DNA from: Thermohalobaculum sp039033215
Lineage (GTDB): Bacteria; Pseudomonadota; Alphaproteobacteria; Rhodobacterales; Rhodobacteraceae
Direction of reading: 5' to 3'
NCBI GenBank assembly: GCA_039033215.1
Contig: JBCCDA010000007.1
Location: 9,074 to 73,073 of the forward strand
Length of the DNA stretch: 64,000 nt
The notes under the pieces were generated by a model. It was not told where the DNA came from and did no database searches. It saw only the letters and a list, made by a program, of their open reading frames with translations. Of the stretch, positions 1-8,132 are shown piece after piece (positions within the stretch are counted from its first letter, which is position 1; each line of letters opens with the position of its first letter). The position numbers and the translations under genes are program-made.

Positions 1-1138
1 CCTCGGTGAGCGGAATGGCGGTGATCGGCGCGGTCGGCAGAATGATCGCATCCAGGCGGTCCATCTTCGCCAGAAACGCCGCGATGTCCGCCTGCCGCGC
101 ACGCTGCGCCCGCACACGCTCCTTGGCGCTGAGGTCGCGGCCCACGACCATGCGCATCCGGGTCGTGTCGTTCAGGGGGGCCGCGTTCGAATCCGCCAGA
201 TCGGCATGGAAGGCATAGGCATCCGAGGCGATGATCGCGGTGGCGTTTGCCTGGTATTCGGCGAAGCTCTTGGGAAAGTCGAACGTCTCGACAGTTGCAC
301 CGGCTGCCGTCAGCAGTCCGACCGCCGTCTCGAAGGCTTCTTTGACCTCGGGCCGGCACTCCTCCAGCGCGTCGTTGCTGAGCCGCCCGAGGCGCAGGCC
401 CGAAACCCCGTGTTCAAGCCCGGCAAGCGGGTCGGACCTCGAGACCCCCAGCGTGGTGGGATCGGCCCGGTCCTCGCCCTGCATCACGGCCAGCATCTCG
501 GCGGCACGGGTCACCGTGTCGGTCAGTGGCCCGACGGTGTCGAACGTGTCCGACAAGGGCACGACGCCTGCGCGGCTGACCAGCCCGATGGAGGTCTTGA
601 GCCCCACGCAGCCGCAGAACGCAGCCGGGATGCGGACCGATCCGCCGGTGTCGCTGCCCAGCCCCGCGGGCACGAAACCGCCGCCCACGGCGACGCCGGT
701 GCCGTTGGAAGACCCGCCCGGGGTGTGCGGCTCGTCCGGTTTCCAGGGGTTGCGCGGGGTGCCTTGCGAGGCATTGGTGCCCCAGCCACCAAACGCGAAC
801 TCGACCGTGTGGCTCTTGCCGACGGTGACGGCGCCCGCGGCGCGGAGTTTGGCCACGACCGTGGCGTCGGCCTTCGCGGGCGGCTGATCGGGGCGTGTCG
901 CCGAACCTGCCTTGGTCGGCATGCCCGCCACGTCGATGATGTCTTTGACGACGATCGGCAGGCCATGCAGCGGGCCCAGATCGACCCCTGCCGCACTGAG
1001 CGCATCGCAATGACGCCCCTCGGCCTCGACCACGTCGCCGGGGAACGCGGCGCAGATGTGCAGTTTCTCCTGCGCCGACTTCAGCCGGTCCCGCGCCTCG
1101 AGCACGGTCGCGAGGTTTTTCGTATTGGTGTCGAGCAT
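1..1138 (-). CDS. Amidase signature family enzyme, C-terminus cut by window edge
   Basis: The reading frame starts at the ATG at 1138 and stays open to base 2, giving 379 visible residues; the rest lies outside the window. A good ribosome binding site (GGAGG) sits 5 bases upstream. The Ser-Ser-Lys catalytic set of the amidase signature family is visible: Lys65 in PIVVKDIID, the GGSSNG loop at residues 141-146, and the nucleophile Ser167 in GSDTGGSVR. Such enzymes hydrolyse amides to acid and ammonia in the cytoplasm; the substrate cannot be read from sequence. It is the last visible gene of a minus-strand operon with a peptide ABC transporter and an asparaginase-type enzyme, so it probably releases ammonia from an imported amide or peptide. 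Confidence 0.9.
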   Translation of the reverse strand, partial: MLDTNTKNLATVLEARDRLKSAQEKLHICAAFPGDVVEAEGRHCDALSAAGVDLGPLHGLPIVVKDIIDVAGMPTKAGSATRPDQPPAKADATVVAKLRAAGAVTVGKSHTVEFAFGGWGTNASQGTPRNPWKPDEPHTPGGSSNGTGVAVGGGFVPAGLGSDTGGSVRIPAAFCGCVGLKTSIGLVSRAGVVPLSDTFDTVGPLTDTVTRAAEMLAVMQGEDRADPTTLGVSRSDPLAGLEHGVSGLRLGRLSNDALEECRPEVKEAFETAVGLLTAAGATVETFDFPKSFAEYQANATAIIASDAYAFHADLADSNAAPLNDTTRMRMVVGRDLSAKERVRAQRARQADIAAFLAKMDRLDAIILPTAPITAIPLTE

Positions 1139-1149
1139 GGAGCCTCCGG

Positions 1150-2148
1150 TCAGTAGGTCGCGAAGATGCGGGTGATCTCGGCGGGATCGTCGGTGACGCT
1201 CAGCGCCATCGAGAGCAGGATCCGCGCCTTCTGCGGGTTCAGATTGTCAGCCGCCAGGATCCCGGCCTCGGAGATGCGCGACAGCTGGGCGACACGGCCG
1301 CTGCCCGCCCGGGTGGACTGGACGACGGCGACACCTGCGGCGGCGGCCTCGGCCAGGGCGTCGAACTCGGCGGGTGGGGTCATCCCGGGCGCGAACCCCG
1401 CAGAGACGATGCCCTTGGCACCCGCGGCCACGAACGCGCGCACGGCGGTCCCGTCGGCACCTGCATAGGAATAGGAGACATCGACCCGGGGCAGGGTATC
1501 CAGCCCCCGGATGTCGAACTCGGTGTCCGGGGCGTGGCGCCGGACGGGGTGGCGATAGATCGCGACGCTGTCGGCGTCGGCGTGTCCCAGGATCCCGAAA
1601 TCTGGCGTGCGGAAGGTCTGGAGCCGCCAGGTCGAGGTCTTGGTGACCTCGCGCGCGGCCTGGATCTCCTCGTTCACGCACACCAGAACGCCGAGCCCCC
1701 GCGCGGCAGGTGAGGCCGCGACCCGCAGGGCGGCGACCATGTTCGCAGGCGCGTCGGTGGCCAACCCACTGGCCGGGCGCTGGGCGCCTGTGATCACGAC
1801 GGTCTTGTCGGTCTTGACCGTGAGGTTCAGCGCGTAGGCCGTCTCCTCCATCGACGCCGTCCCGTGCAGGATGATCACGCCCGTCACATCAGGGTCCGCC
1901 GTCACGCGGTCGATCTCGTGGACCAGCTGCTGCCATTCCGCGAAGGCGATCTTGGTGCTCGGGACCGGCGGGAAGGCGACCGGCACGATCTCGGCAATCT
2001 CGCGCACCTCGGGGAACCGCGCGAGCATGCCGTCGCTGTCCAGCATCTGGCCGAGCGACACGTAGTCCTGCACGTCGAAGGCATCCCGGCCCAGCGACGA
2101 GATCGTCCCGCCGGTTCCGATCAGGGCGACACGCGGCAAGGCGTTCAT
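1150..2148 (-). CDS. Asparaginase-family amidohydrolase
   Basis: 332 residues, the usual length for bacterial type I/II L-asparaginases. The N-terminal TGGTISS motif carries the nucleophilic Thr, and the second motif HGTASMEETA carries the second catalytic Thr; the later DKTVVITGAQRP holds the conserved Lys region. In classical asparaginases the second motif reads HGTDT, and its Asp binds the substrate amino group; here that Asp is Ala. No signal peptide is visible, so it is cytoplasmic. Its ATG overlaps the stop of the upstream ATPase gene (ATGA), so translation is coupled to the peptide transporter. Family membership is clear; use of asparagine itself is less certain because of the Asp to Ala change. 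Confidence 0.88.
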   Translation of the reverse strand: MNALPRVALIGTGGTISSLGRDAFDVQDYVSLGQMLDSDGMLARFPEVREIAEIVPVAFPPVPSTKIAFAEWQQLVHEIDRVTADPDVTGVIILHGTASMEETAYALNLTVKTDKTVVITGAQRPASGLATDAPANMVAALRVAASPAARGLGVLVCVNEEIQAAREVTKTSTWRLQTFRTPDFGILGHADADSVAIYRHPVRRHAPDTEFDIRGLDTLPRVDVSYSYAGADGTAVRAFVAAGAKGIVSAGFAPGMTPPAEFDALAEAAAAGVAVVQSTRAGSGRVAQLSRISEAGILAADNLNPQKARILLSMALSVTDDPAEITRIFATY

Positions 2149-3122
2149 TCGGCGGCCATCGCTTGGGTCATGATGCAGGCAGCCTCGTGGCTGGCCGAGA
2201 CGGGCACGATGGGCGGGCGCGCGGCCCGGCAGGCGTCGGTCGCCAGCTCGCAGCGGGGCGAGAAGGCGCAGCCCGGCGGCAAGCGGGTCAGATCGGGCGG
2301 CGAGCCGTCGATCGCCTGGAGCCGCTTGCCCCGCATCGCGCCCTTTACGGTCGAGTTCATCAGACCGCGGGTGTAGGGGTGCGCGGGCGCGCCGAAGACG
2401 TCGCGCACGGTACCGGTCTCGACGAACCGGCCAGCGTACATCACGGCGATCCGGTCGGCGATCTCGACCGCGACGCCGATGTCGTGAGTGACGAAGACGA
2501 CGGCCATGCCGAGCTCGCGCTGCAACTGGCGCAGCAGCAGCAGGATCTGGATCTGAACGGTGGCGTCGAGCGCGGTCGTCGGCTCATCGGCCAGCAGCAG
2601 GCTGGGCCGGCACGAGAGCGCCAGCGCGATCATCGCCCGCTGGCGCATGCCGCCCGAGAGCTCGAACGGATAGTTCGAGAGGCGCCGCTTGGCCGAGGGG
2701 ATCTGCACGAGCTCCAGAAGCTCCAGCGCGCGTGCCCGCGCCTCACGATCCGAGATCCCTTCGTGACGGCGGATCGTCTCGACGATCTGGTCGCCCACGG
2801 TGAAGACGGGATCAAAGGCCGTCATCGGCTCCTGGAAGATCATCGAGACGACGGGCCCGCGCAGGTCCGTCATCTTGCGCTCGTCGAGCGCCACGATGTC
2901 ATGACCGTCGAGCATGATGTTGCCCGAAATTTCGGTCTTCTTGGCCGGCAGCAGGCGCATCAGTGCGCGCATCGTCACCGATTTGCCGGACCCGGACTCG
3001 CCCAGGATGCAAAGCACCTCGCCCTTGTCCAACGTGAAGTCGACCCCATTGACCGCGCGCACAGGCCCGGTCTCGCTGCTGAAGGCAACCGTCAGGTCGC
3101 TGACCTCGACCAGCCGGCTCAT
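2145..3122 (-). CDS. Peptide/nickel-type ABC transporter ATPase (DppD/OppD-like)
   Basis: 325 residues. Walker A is GESGSGKS, the signature is LSGGMRQR and Walker B is LLLADEPTTALD, followed by the switch His in FVTHD. The C-terminal extension with Cys-rich FSPRCELATDAC is the oligopeptide transporter C-terminal domain that marks OppD/DppD subunits. It powers import together with the neighbouring ATPase as a heterodimer at the inner face of the membrane. The start overlaps the stop of the upstream ATPase gene by four bases (ATGA), and its own stop overlaps the asparaginase-type gene the same way. Confidence 0.95.
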   Translation of the reverse strand: MSRLVEVSDLTVAFSSETGPVRAVNGVDFTLDKGEVLCILGESGSGKSVTMRALMRLLPAKKTEISGNIMLDGHDIVALDERKMTDLRGPVVSMIFQEPMTAFDPVFTVGDQIVETIRRHEGISDREARARALELLELVQIPSAKRRLSNYPFELSGGMRQRAMIALALSCRPSLLLADEPTTALDATVQIQILLLLRQLQRELGMAVVFVTHDIGVAVEIADRIAVMYAGRFVETGTVRDVFGAPAHPYTRGLMNSTVKGAMRGKRLQAIDGSPPDLTRLPPGCAFSPRCELATDACRAARPPIVPVSASHEAACIMTQAMAAE

Positions 3123-4135
3123 GCGGCCTCCGCGGGGGCGGCGCTGTGACCCGATTGCGGCTCGGCCATGTGGCAGGCGGTGAAGTGGCCACCGCCCGAG
3201 GACAGGCGCCGCAGCGTGGGCGATTTGAGGGCACAGATCTCCTCGGCATGCGGGCAGCGGGTGTGGAAGCGGCAGCCCGAGGGCGGGTTGATCGGGTTCG
3301 GCGGATCGCCCGTGATCGGCGGTGCAGTCGCCCGGCGATCGGGGTCCATGGACGGCATCGCTGACAGAAGCGCTTGCGTGTAGGGGTGTGCGGGCCGGGC
3401 ATAGATGTCATCGACGGGCCCGATCTCGACGACCTCGCCCAGATACATCACCAGCACACGGTCCGAGATGTAGTGCACGACGTGCAGGTCATGGCTGATG
3501 AAGACATAGGTGAGGCCAAACTCCTTCTTCAGGTCGCTCAGCAGATTGAGTACCTGCGCCTCCACGGACTTGTCGAGCGCCGAGACCGCCTCGTCCAGGA
3601 TCACGACCTCCGGCTCCAGCGCCAGCGCGCGGGCGATGTTGATGCGCTGGCGCTGGCCGCCCGACAGCTCGTGGGGATAGCGGCGGATGAAGAGGTTGGG
3701 ATCGAGCCCGACCTTGCCCAGCAGATCGCGGGCACGGTCCTTCGCCTCGGTCGCGGAGATCCCGTGCACCTTTGGCGCGAAGGCGATCGTGTCCTCGATC
3801 GTGAGGCGGGGGTTCAACGAGGCATAGCTGTCCTGGAAGACCATCTGCATGCGCCGGCGCATGTCGCGCAGCGCCATGCCGCCCGGACCGATCATCTCGC
3901 CGCCCAGCGCCATGCTGCCGCTGTCGGGCTCGATCAGCCGCATCAGGAGCTTCGCGGTGGTGGACTTGCCGCAGCCGGATTCGCCTACGATCCCCAGCGT
4001 CTCGCCCGGCTGGACATCGAAGCTGACGCCGTCCACGGCCTGGACTTGCGCTACCTCGCGATTGAGGATGCCACCGCGCACGGGGAAGTACTTCTTCAGC
4101 TCGGTGACCGTCAGGATGGGTTTGTCGTTGCTCAT
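3119..4135 (-). CDS. Peptide/nickel-type ABC transporter ATPase (DppF/OppF-like)
   Basis: 338 residues. Walker A is GESGCGKST, the signature LSGGQRQR, and Walker B VVILDEAVSALD, where the usual Pro of the DEP motif is Ala. The C-terminal oligo/dipeptide transporter domain with the Cys pattern GCRFHTRCPHAEEIC is present. It is the second nucleotide-binding subunit of the importer. A GAGGG ribosome binding site precedes the ATG, 9 bases after the permease stop. Substrate is not determined by the ATPases; the operon partners (asparaginase-type enzyme and amidase) suggest an amide- or peptide-containing compound. Confidence 0.95.
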   Translation of the reverse strand: MSNDKPILTVTELKKYFPVRGGILNREVAQVQAVDGVSFDVQPGETLGIVGESGCGKSTTAKLLMRLIEPDSGSMALGGEMIGPGGMALRDMRRRMQMVFQDSYASLNPRLTIEDTIAFAPKVHGISATEAKDRARDLLGKVGLDPNLFIRRYPHELSGGQRQRINIARALALEPEVVILDEAVSALDKSVEAQVLNLLSDLKKEFGLTYVFISHDLHVVHYISDRVLVMYLGEVVEIGPVDDIYARPAHPYTQALLSAMPSMDPDRRATAPPITGDPPNPINPPSGCRFHTRCPHAEEICALKSPTLRRLSSGGGHFTACHMAEPQSGHSAAPAEAA

Positions 4136-4144
4136 GTCAGGCCC

Positions 4145-5038
4145 TCACATCCGGATGTCCATGGCCGAGCGCAGCCCGTCGCTGACCAGGTTGAAGCTGA
4201 GCGACGTGATGAAGATCGCGACCCCCGGCAGGGCGGCGAGCACGGGGTCGACATAGATCGCCTGGCGCAGGGTGTTGAGCATCAGACCCCACTCGGGCTC
4301 GGGCGGGCGGACGCCGAGACCGAGGAACGACAGCCCCGAGGCGAGGATGATCGAGACCGAGATCAGCGAGGTCGCATAGATGAAGATGGCCCCCAGGACG
4401 TTCGCCAGCACATGCACCCGGATGATCGTGAGCGCATTGGCGCCCGAGGCCCGGGCGGCTTCGACATAGTCGAGGCCCCTGACCTGGGTGGTCACGCTTT
4501 CGGCCACGCGGGCGAGCGGGGGGATGAAGACCAGCGTCAGCGAGAGCACCGCATTGCCGATGCCTGCCCCCAGGGCGCCGGAGATCGCGATTGCCAGCAG
4601 GACCGAGGGGAAGGCGTAGAAGATGTCCATGGTGCGCATGATCACCATGTTCACGTGGCCGCCGATGAAACCCGCGGCAATGCCCAGAGTGCCCCCGATG
4701 GCCAGCGCATAGAGCACCGGCATCACGCCCATGAACAGCGACAGCCGCGCGCCGTAGATCAGGCGGCTGAGCATATCGCGGCCGGTCTCGTCCGTGCCCA
4801 GCAGGTGTCCTTCGGTCCCGATCGGCTTGAGGCGCATGATCATCGAGGCGTCGTAGGGATCCACCGGGGCGACCCAGGGCGCCATCAGTGCCATCAATAC
4901 GATCATGGTGACGACCGCGGCGAAGACCAGCGTCACGCGATCGCGCATCAGGCGCTGGCCGACGGTCGCCCAATAGCCCCGAGACTGCACCGCCACCTGG
5001 GCGACGTCGATATCGGGTGCAGTGATACTCAAGTTCAT
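4145..5038 (-). CDS. ABC transporter permease (DppC/OppC-like)
   Basis: 297 residues from the ATG at 5038, which has an AAGGAG ribosome binding site 7 bases upstream; a longer frame to 5107 would overlap the preceding permease gene and is less likely. It shows an N-terminal OppC-type membrane segment (VTLVFAAVVTMIVLMALM), the DPYDASM stretch and LGTDETGRDMLSRLIYG typical of OppC/DppC, then five further hydrophobic segments. The EAA loop region reads VEAARASGAN. It forms the membrane channel with the DppB-like subunit encoded 19 bases upstream. Confidence 0.95.
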   Translation of the reverse strand: MNLSITAPDIDVAQVAVQSRGYWATVGQRLMRDRVTLVFAAVVTMIVLMALMAPWVAPVDPYDASMIMRLKPIGTEGHLLGTDETGRDMLSRLIYGARLSLFMGVMPVLYALAIGGTLGIAAGFIGGHVNMVIMRTMDIFYAFPSVLLAIAISGALGAGIGNAVLSLTLVFIPPLARVAESVTTQVRGLDYVEAARASGANALTIIRVHVLANVLGAIFIYATSLISVSIILASGLSFLGLGVRPPEPEWGLMLNTLRQAIYVDPVLAALPGVAIFITSLSFNLVSDGLRSAMDIRM

Positions 5039-5057
5039 GGAGTGCTCCTTCGCCGCC

Positions 5058-6011
5058 TCAGCTCCGGCGCATGCGGGGATCGACAAACGTCTGGAGGATG
5101 TCGACAAGCAGGTTCAGGACGACGAAGAACATGGCCAGCACCAGGATCGTTCCCTGGAGGGTCGGGATGTCACGACGGAAGATCGCGTCGTTCAGCAGGT
5201 ATCCCGTGCCCGGCCAGTTGAAGACCGTCTCGACCAGGATCGAGCCGCCCAGCAGATAGCCAAGCTGCAGACCCATCACCGCCAGCACGGTGGGGGCGGC
5301 GTTCTTCACGACATGCAGCATGACACGCAGGTTGCGCAGCCCCTTGGCGTGGAGCGCCTGCACGAACTCCTGGCTCAGGATCTCGGCAACGGTGGCGCGG
5401 ACCGTGCGCGTGATGATCCCGCAGGGGATGACGGACAGGGTGATCACCGGCAGGATCAGGTGCTTGATATGCTCCCAGTCCCATTCCCAGGCGCCCGAGC
5501 CCCCGGGACCCATGCCGGTCGCGGGCAGCCAGCGCAGCTCGACCGCGAAGATGATGACCAGGACGATGCCCAGCCAGTAGTGGGGTACGGAGACACCGGT
5601 CACGCCGAACCCGGTCGCGACCTTGTCGATCCAGGTGCCCTGGAAGTACCCGGCGAACCCGCCCAGAAGCGCGCCGACCATGAAGCCGAGCAGCGTCGCG
5701 AAGATCGCCAGCATCAGCGTGTTCGGCACGGCGGCGGCCAGAGCCTCGGCGACGGGCTGGTGGTTCACGACCGAATTGCCCAGATCCCCCGTCAGCGCGC
5801 GGCCCAGCCAGCGCACGTATTGAATGGGAAGCGGCTGGTCGAAGCCGTAAGCGATTTTCAGTTTCTCGACCACCTCGGCTGGCGCATCGGCGCCCACGAC
5901 CGCGTTGAGCGGGTCACCGGGGGCAATGTGCACCAGGGCGAAGGCCAGGATCGTCACGCCGAGCGAGATCGGGATGACGTAGAGGATCCGCCTGAGGATG
6001 TAGCCGAGCAT
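5058..6011 (-). CDS. ABC transporter permease (DppB/OppB-like)
   Basis: 317 residues, the normal length for DppB. The N-terminal RRILYVIPISLGVTILAF membrane segment and HIAPGDPLNAVVG are hallmarks of the family, and the EAA region reads FVQALHAKGL. About six membrane segments are visible. The ATG follows an AAGGAG ribosome binding site that lies just after a strong hairpin separating it from the substrate-binding-protein gene. That arrangement usually lowers expression of the membrane subunits relative to the binding protein. Confidence 0.95.
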   Translation of the reverse strand: MLGYILRRILYVIPISLGVTILAFALVHIAPGDPLNAVVGADAPAEVVEKLKIAYGFDQPLPIQYVRWLGRALTGDLGNSVVNHQPVAEALAAAVPNTLMLAIFATLLGFMVGALLGGFAGYFQGTWIDKVATGFGVTGVSVPHYWLGIVLVIIFAVELRWLPATGMGPGGSGAWEWDWEHIKHLILPVITLSVIPCGIITRTVRATVAEILSQEFVQALHAKGLRNLRVMLHVVKNAAPTVLAVMGLQLGYLLGGSILVETVFNWPGTGYLLNDAIFRRDIPTLQGTILVLAMFFVVLNLLVDILQTFVDPRMRRS

Positions 6012-6029
6012 GGTCGTCTCCTTGAAAAC

Positions 6030-6054
6030 CGGGGGCGGCGCGCGGCCGCCCCCG
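6030..6054 (-). terminator. Intercistronic hairpin with T-run between SBP and permease
   Basis: Perfect 10-bp inverted repeat CGGGGGCGGC / GCCGCCCCCG with a five-base loop. On the minus strand it is followed by GTTTT, so it looks like a weak rho-independent terminator or attenuator placed 5 bases after the stop of the binding-protein gene and before the ribosome binding site of the DppB-like gene. Confidence 0.75.
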
Positions 6055-6059
6055 ATCGG

Positions 6060-7679
6060 TCACTCTTCGATGAAGACGGGTGAGAGGCTCTGGAACCAGT
6101 TCTGAGCTGGCACGAAGCCCTTCACCTTGGCCGACATCGCCCGGGGCGCCACGTCATGGACGACCCAGATGAACAGCGCCTCGTCGACCTCCTTGGTGTG
6201 CACCTTGGCCAGTATCGCATCGCGCTCGGCCGGGTCGAAGGTCAACTGCACCTGCTGGAGCAGCTCATCCATCTCCGGGTCCGAATAGTAGCCGAAGTTC
6301 ACGCCGTTGGGTGCCGACAGGTCCGAGCGCAGGAAGCGCGTGAACGAGCTGTAGGGGTCCTGCGTCGTGTAGCTGACGTTGACACCGTGTGAGCCGTTCG
6401 CCTGCGGCGACTTGGCACCTGCCCGCCAGATGTCCAGCAGCGCCTGCCATTCGACCACATCATACTCAACTTTGATGCCGACGTCAGCGAGGTTCTGTTG
6501 GATGTACTCGTTCATCTGAAGCGGCAGCATCTGGCCCGACCCCGATGCCGAGATCGTCATCCGCACGGTGACAGGGTTCTCGGGGCTGTAGCCAGCTTCC
6601 GCCATCAGGGCCTTGGCGGCCTCGATATCGGTCTTCAGCTCGAAGCTTGGCGTGCCGTACCAGGCGTTTTCCGGCACGACGTGGCCCTTGGCCTCGACCC
6701 CGTAGCCGCCCAGCAACTGAACGATGCCGGCCCGGTCGATGGCCAGGTTGGCCGCCTTGCGGATACGCACATCGTTCCAGGGCGAACCCTCGACGCGGCT
6801 CAGGTGCCAGGGCCAGACGTGTGGATAGACGTTCGAGACGACCTCGAAGCCCGAGCTCTTGATGCGCGGGATCGCGTCCGGCGCGGGCGCTTCGATCCAA
6901 TCGACCTGACCCGACAGCAGGGCCGCGGTCCGGGCCGAGGGGTCGGGCAGCGGGATCAGCACGACACGGTCGAGCTTTGGCACACGGGCCGTGTCCCAGT
7001 GGTCCGCGAAGGGCACCAGCTCGGCCCGCTCACGCGCGGTCAGCACGTCCAGCATGAAGGGCCCGGTGCCCGAGGGGTTCTTGGCGAACGCCTCCCAGCT
7101 GCCGGCCTCTTCGAAGCGCGTAGGCGACGCCATCAGGAAGTAGCAGATCTGGAACGGGAAGAAGCTGTCCGGTGTCTCGGTCTCGAACACCACCGTGTAG
7201 GCATCGAGCTTGGAGACCGACTTGAAGCCTGGCATCCGGAAGTTCACCAGCGAGGCCTGGCGTGCCGAGTATTGCGGGCTGTCTTCGTCGAAGAGCTTCT
7301 CGATGTTCCAGATCACCGCGTCCGCGTTGAACTCCGAACCATCGTGGAAGGTCACGCCCTGACGCAGCTTGAAGATCCACTTGGTCTTGTCGTCCGGGTC
7401 AACCTCCCAGCTCTCAGCCAGGCCCGGGACGAGGCCAGACGGCTTGTCCGACGTCGACAGATCCCAGTTGATGAGGGCGTCGTAGAGTTGCAGACCGACG
7501 AATCGGAAGCCTTCGAAGCCGTTGTCGGGTTGTCCCCAGGTCAGGGGGATATCGTTCGCGGTCATGCCGATGCGCAGCGTGCCTTCCGCGTTCGCGGGCG
7601 CCGTGTGCACGGTTGCCACCATGGCGACCGCGGCCGCCAATCGAGCGGCCCATCTTCCTAGTTTGTGTGATCCAGCCAT
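6060..7679 (-). CDS. Periplasmic substrate-binding protein, family 5 (peptide/nickel type)
   Basis: 539 residues from the ATG at 7679, chosen because GGAGGTGA lies 4-6 bases upstream; a 27-residue longer frame has no such site. The N-terminus (KLGRWAARLAAAVAMVATV, then APANAEG) is a signal peptide. The body shows SBP5 features: LRIGMTANDI at the start of the mature protein, GLVPGLAESWEVD, WIFKLRQGVTFHDG and the later FRRA-type region VRIRKAANLAIDRAGIV. It binds the substrate in the periplasm for the four downstream transporter subunits. It is the first gene of the minus-strand operon. Confidence 0.95.
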   Translation of the reverse strand: MAGSHKLGRWAARLAAAVAMVATVHTAPANAEGTLRIGMTANDIPLTWGQPDNGFEGFRFVGLQLYDALINWDLSTSDKPSGLVPGLAESWEVDPDDKTKWIFKLRQGVTFHDGSEFNADAVIWNIEKLFDEDSPQYSARQASLVNFRMPGFKSVSKLDAYTVVFETETPDSFFPFQICYFLMASPTRFEEAGSWEAFAKNPSGTGPFMLDVLTARERAELVPFADHWDTARVPKLDRVVLIPLPDPSARTAALLSGQVDWIEAPAPDAIPRIKSSGFEVVSNVYPHVWPWHLSRVEGSPWNDVRIRKAANLAIDRAGIVQLLGGYGVEAKGHVVPENAWYGTPSFELKTDIEAAKALMAEAGYSPENPVTVRMTISASGSGQMLPLQMNEYIQQNLADVGIKVEYDVVEWQALLDIWRAGAKSPQANGSHGVNVSYTTQDPYSSFTRFLRSDLSAPNGVNFGYYSDPEMDELLQQVQLTFDPAERDAILAKVHTKEVDEALFIWVVHDVAPRAMSAKVKGFVPAQNWFQSLSPVFIEE

Positions 7680-8132
7680 TCTCACCTCCGAGCGCGTGAT
7701 CCATTCTCGGGAACTCTCAGTGCCCCCACGTCCACCAGAATGCCGCGATGCGTCCAACAATCCAGCTTTGATGCGCTATTTATGACCATTGCAAAACATA
7801 TGCGGATTGGATGGGCATAAACTCAATCCGATGTCACGATCATGATCAGTTTATAAGCAAGTTGTCTGATCTGACCGACTCAGGCCTGCGTGGGATATGT
7901 AACCCTGTGGTTGTACGCTGGCCGTTCGCCGGCCTTTGCGACAGTCGATCAGCCCGCTGTCGAGGGGGATTACGAGAGCGAGCTTGAGGTGCCGCCATGC
8001 CAGGGACTGGTCAGTCTACGGAAGTTTCGGTAGCTCTGAGATCGACCAGACCTAGTTCAAGGGATATGGTCTTGGACACGTAGGGACTGATGCCGATCTG
8101 AAATCGACTCGTTTTCAAGGAGAGGGACAGTT
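7680..8132. promoter_or_regulatory. Divergent intergenic region with inverted repeats
   Basis: 453 bases between the divergent peptide-transporter operon and the GSCFA gene; no gene is supported in it. It is AT-richer than its flanks and must hold both promoters. Two symmetrical sites stand out: a perfect 7-bp inverted repeat CGGATTG/CAATCCG at 7803-7809 and 7824-7830, and the 10-bp palindrome GATCATGATC at 7838-7847. Both are upstream of the transporter operon and are candidate operators. No clear sigma-70 pair could be assigned with confidence. Confidence 0.4.

Noticed and set aside
3374..5221. Long plus-strand frame opposite the peptide transporter ATPase and permease genes
   Set aside because: Antisense shadow of three conserved transporter genes; the translation is repetitive charged sequence with no motif.
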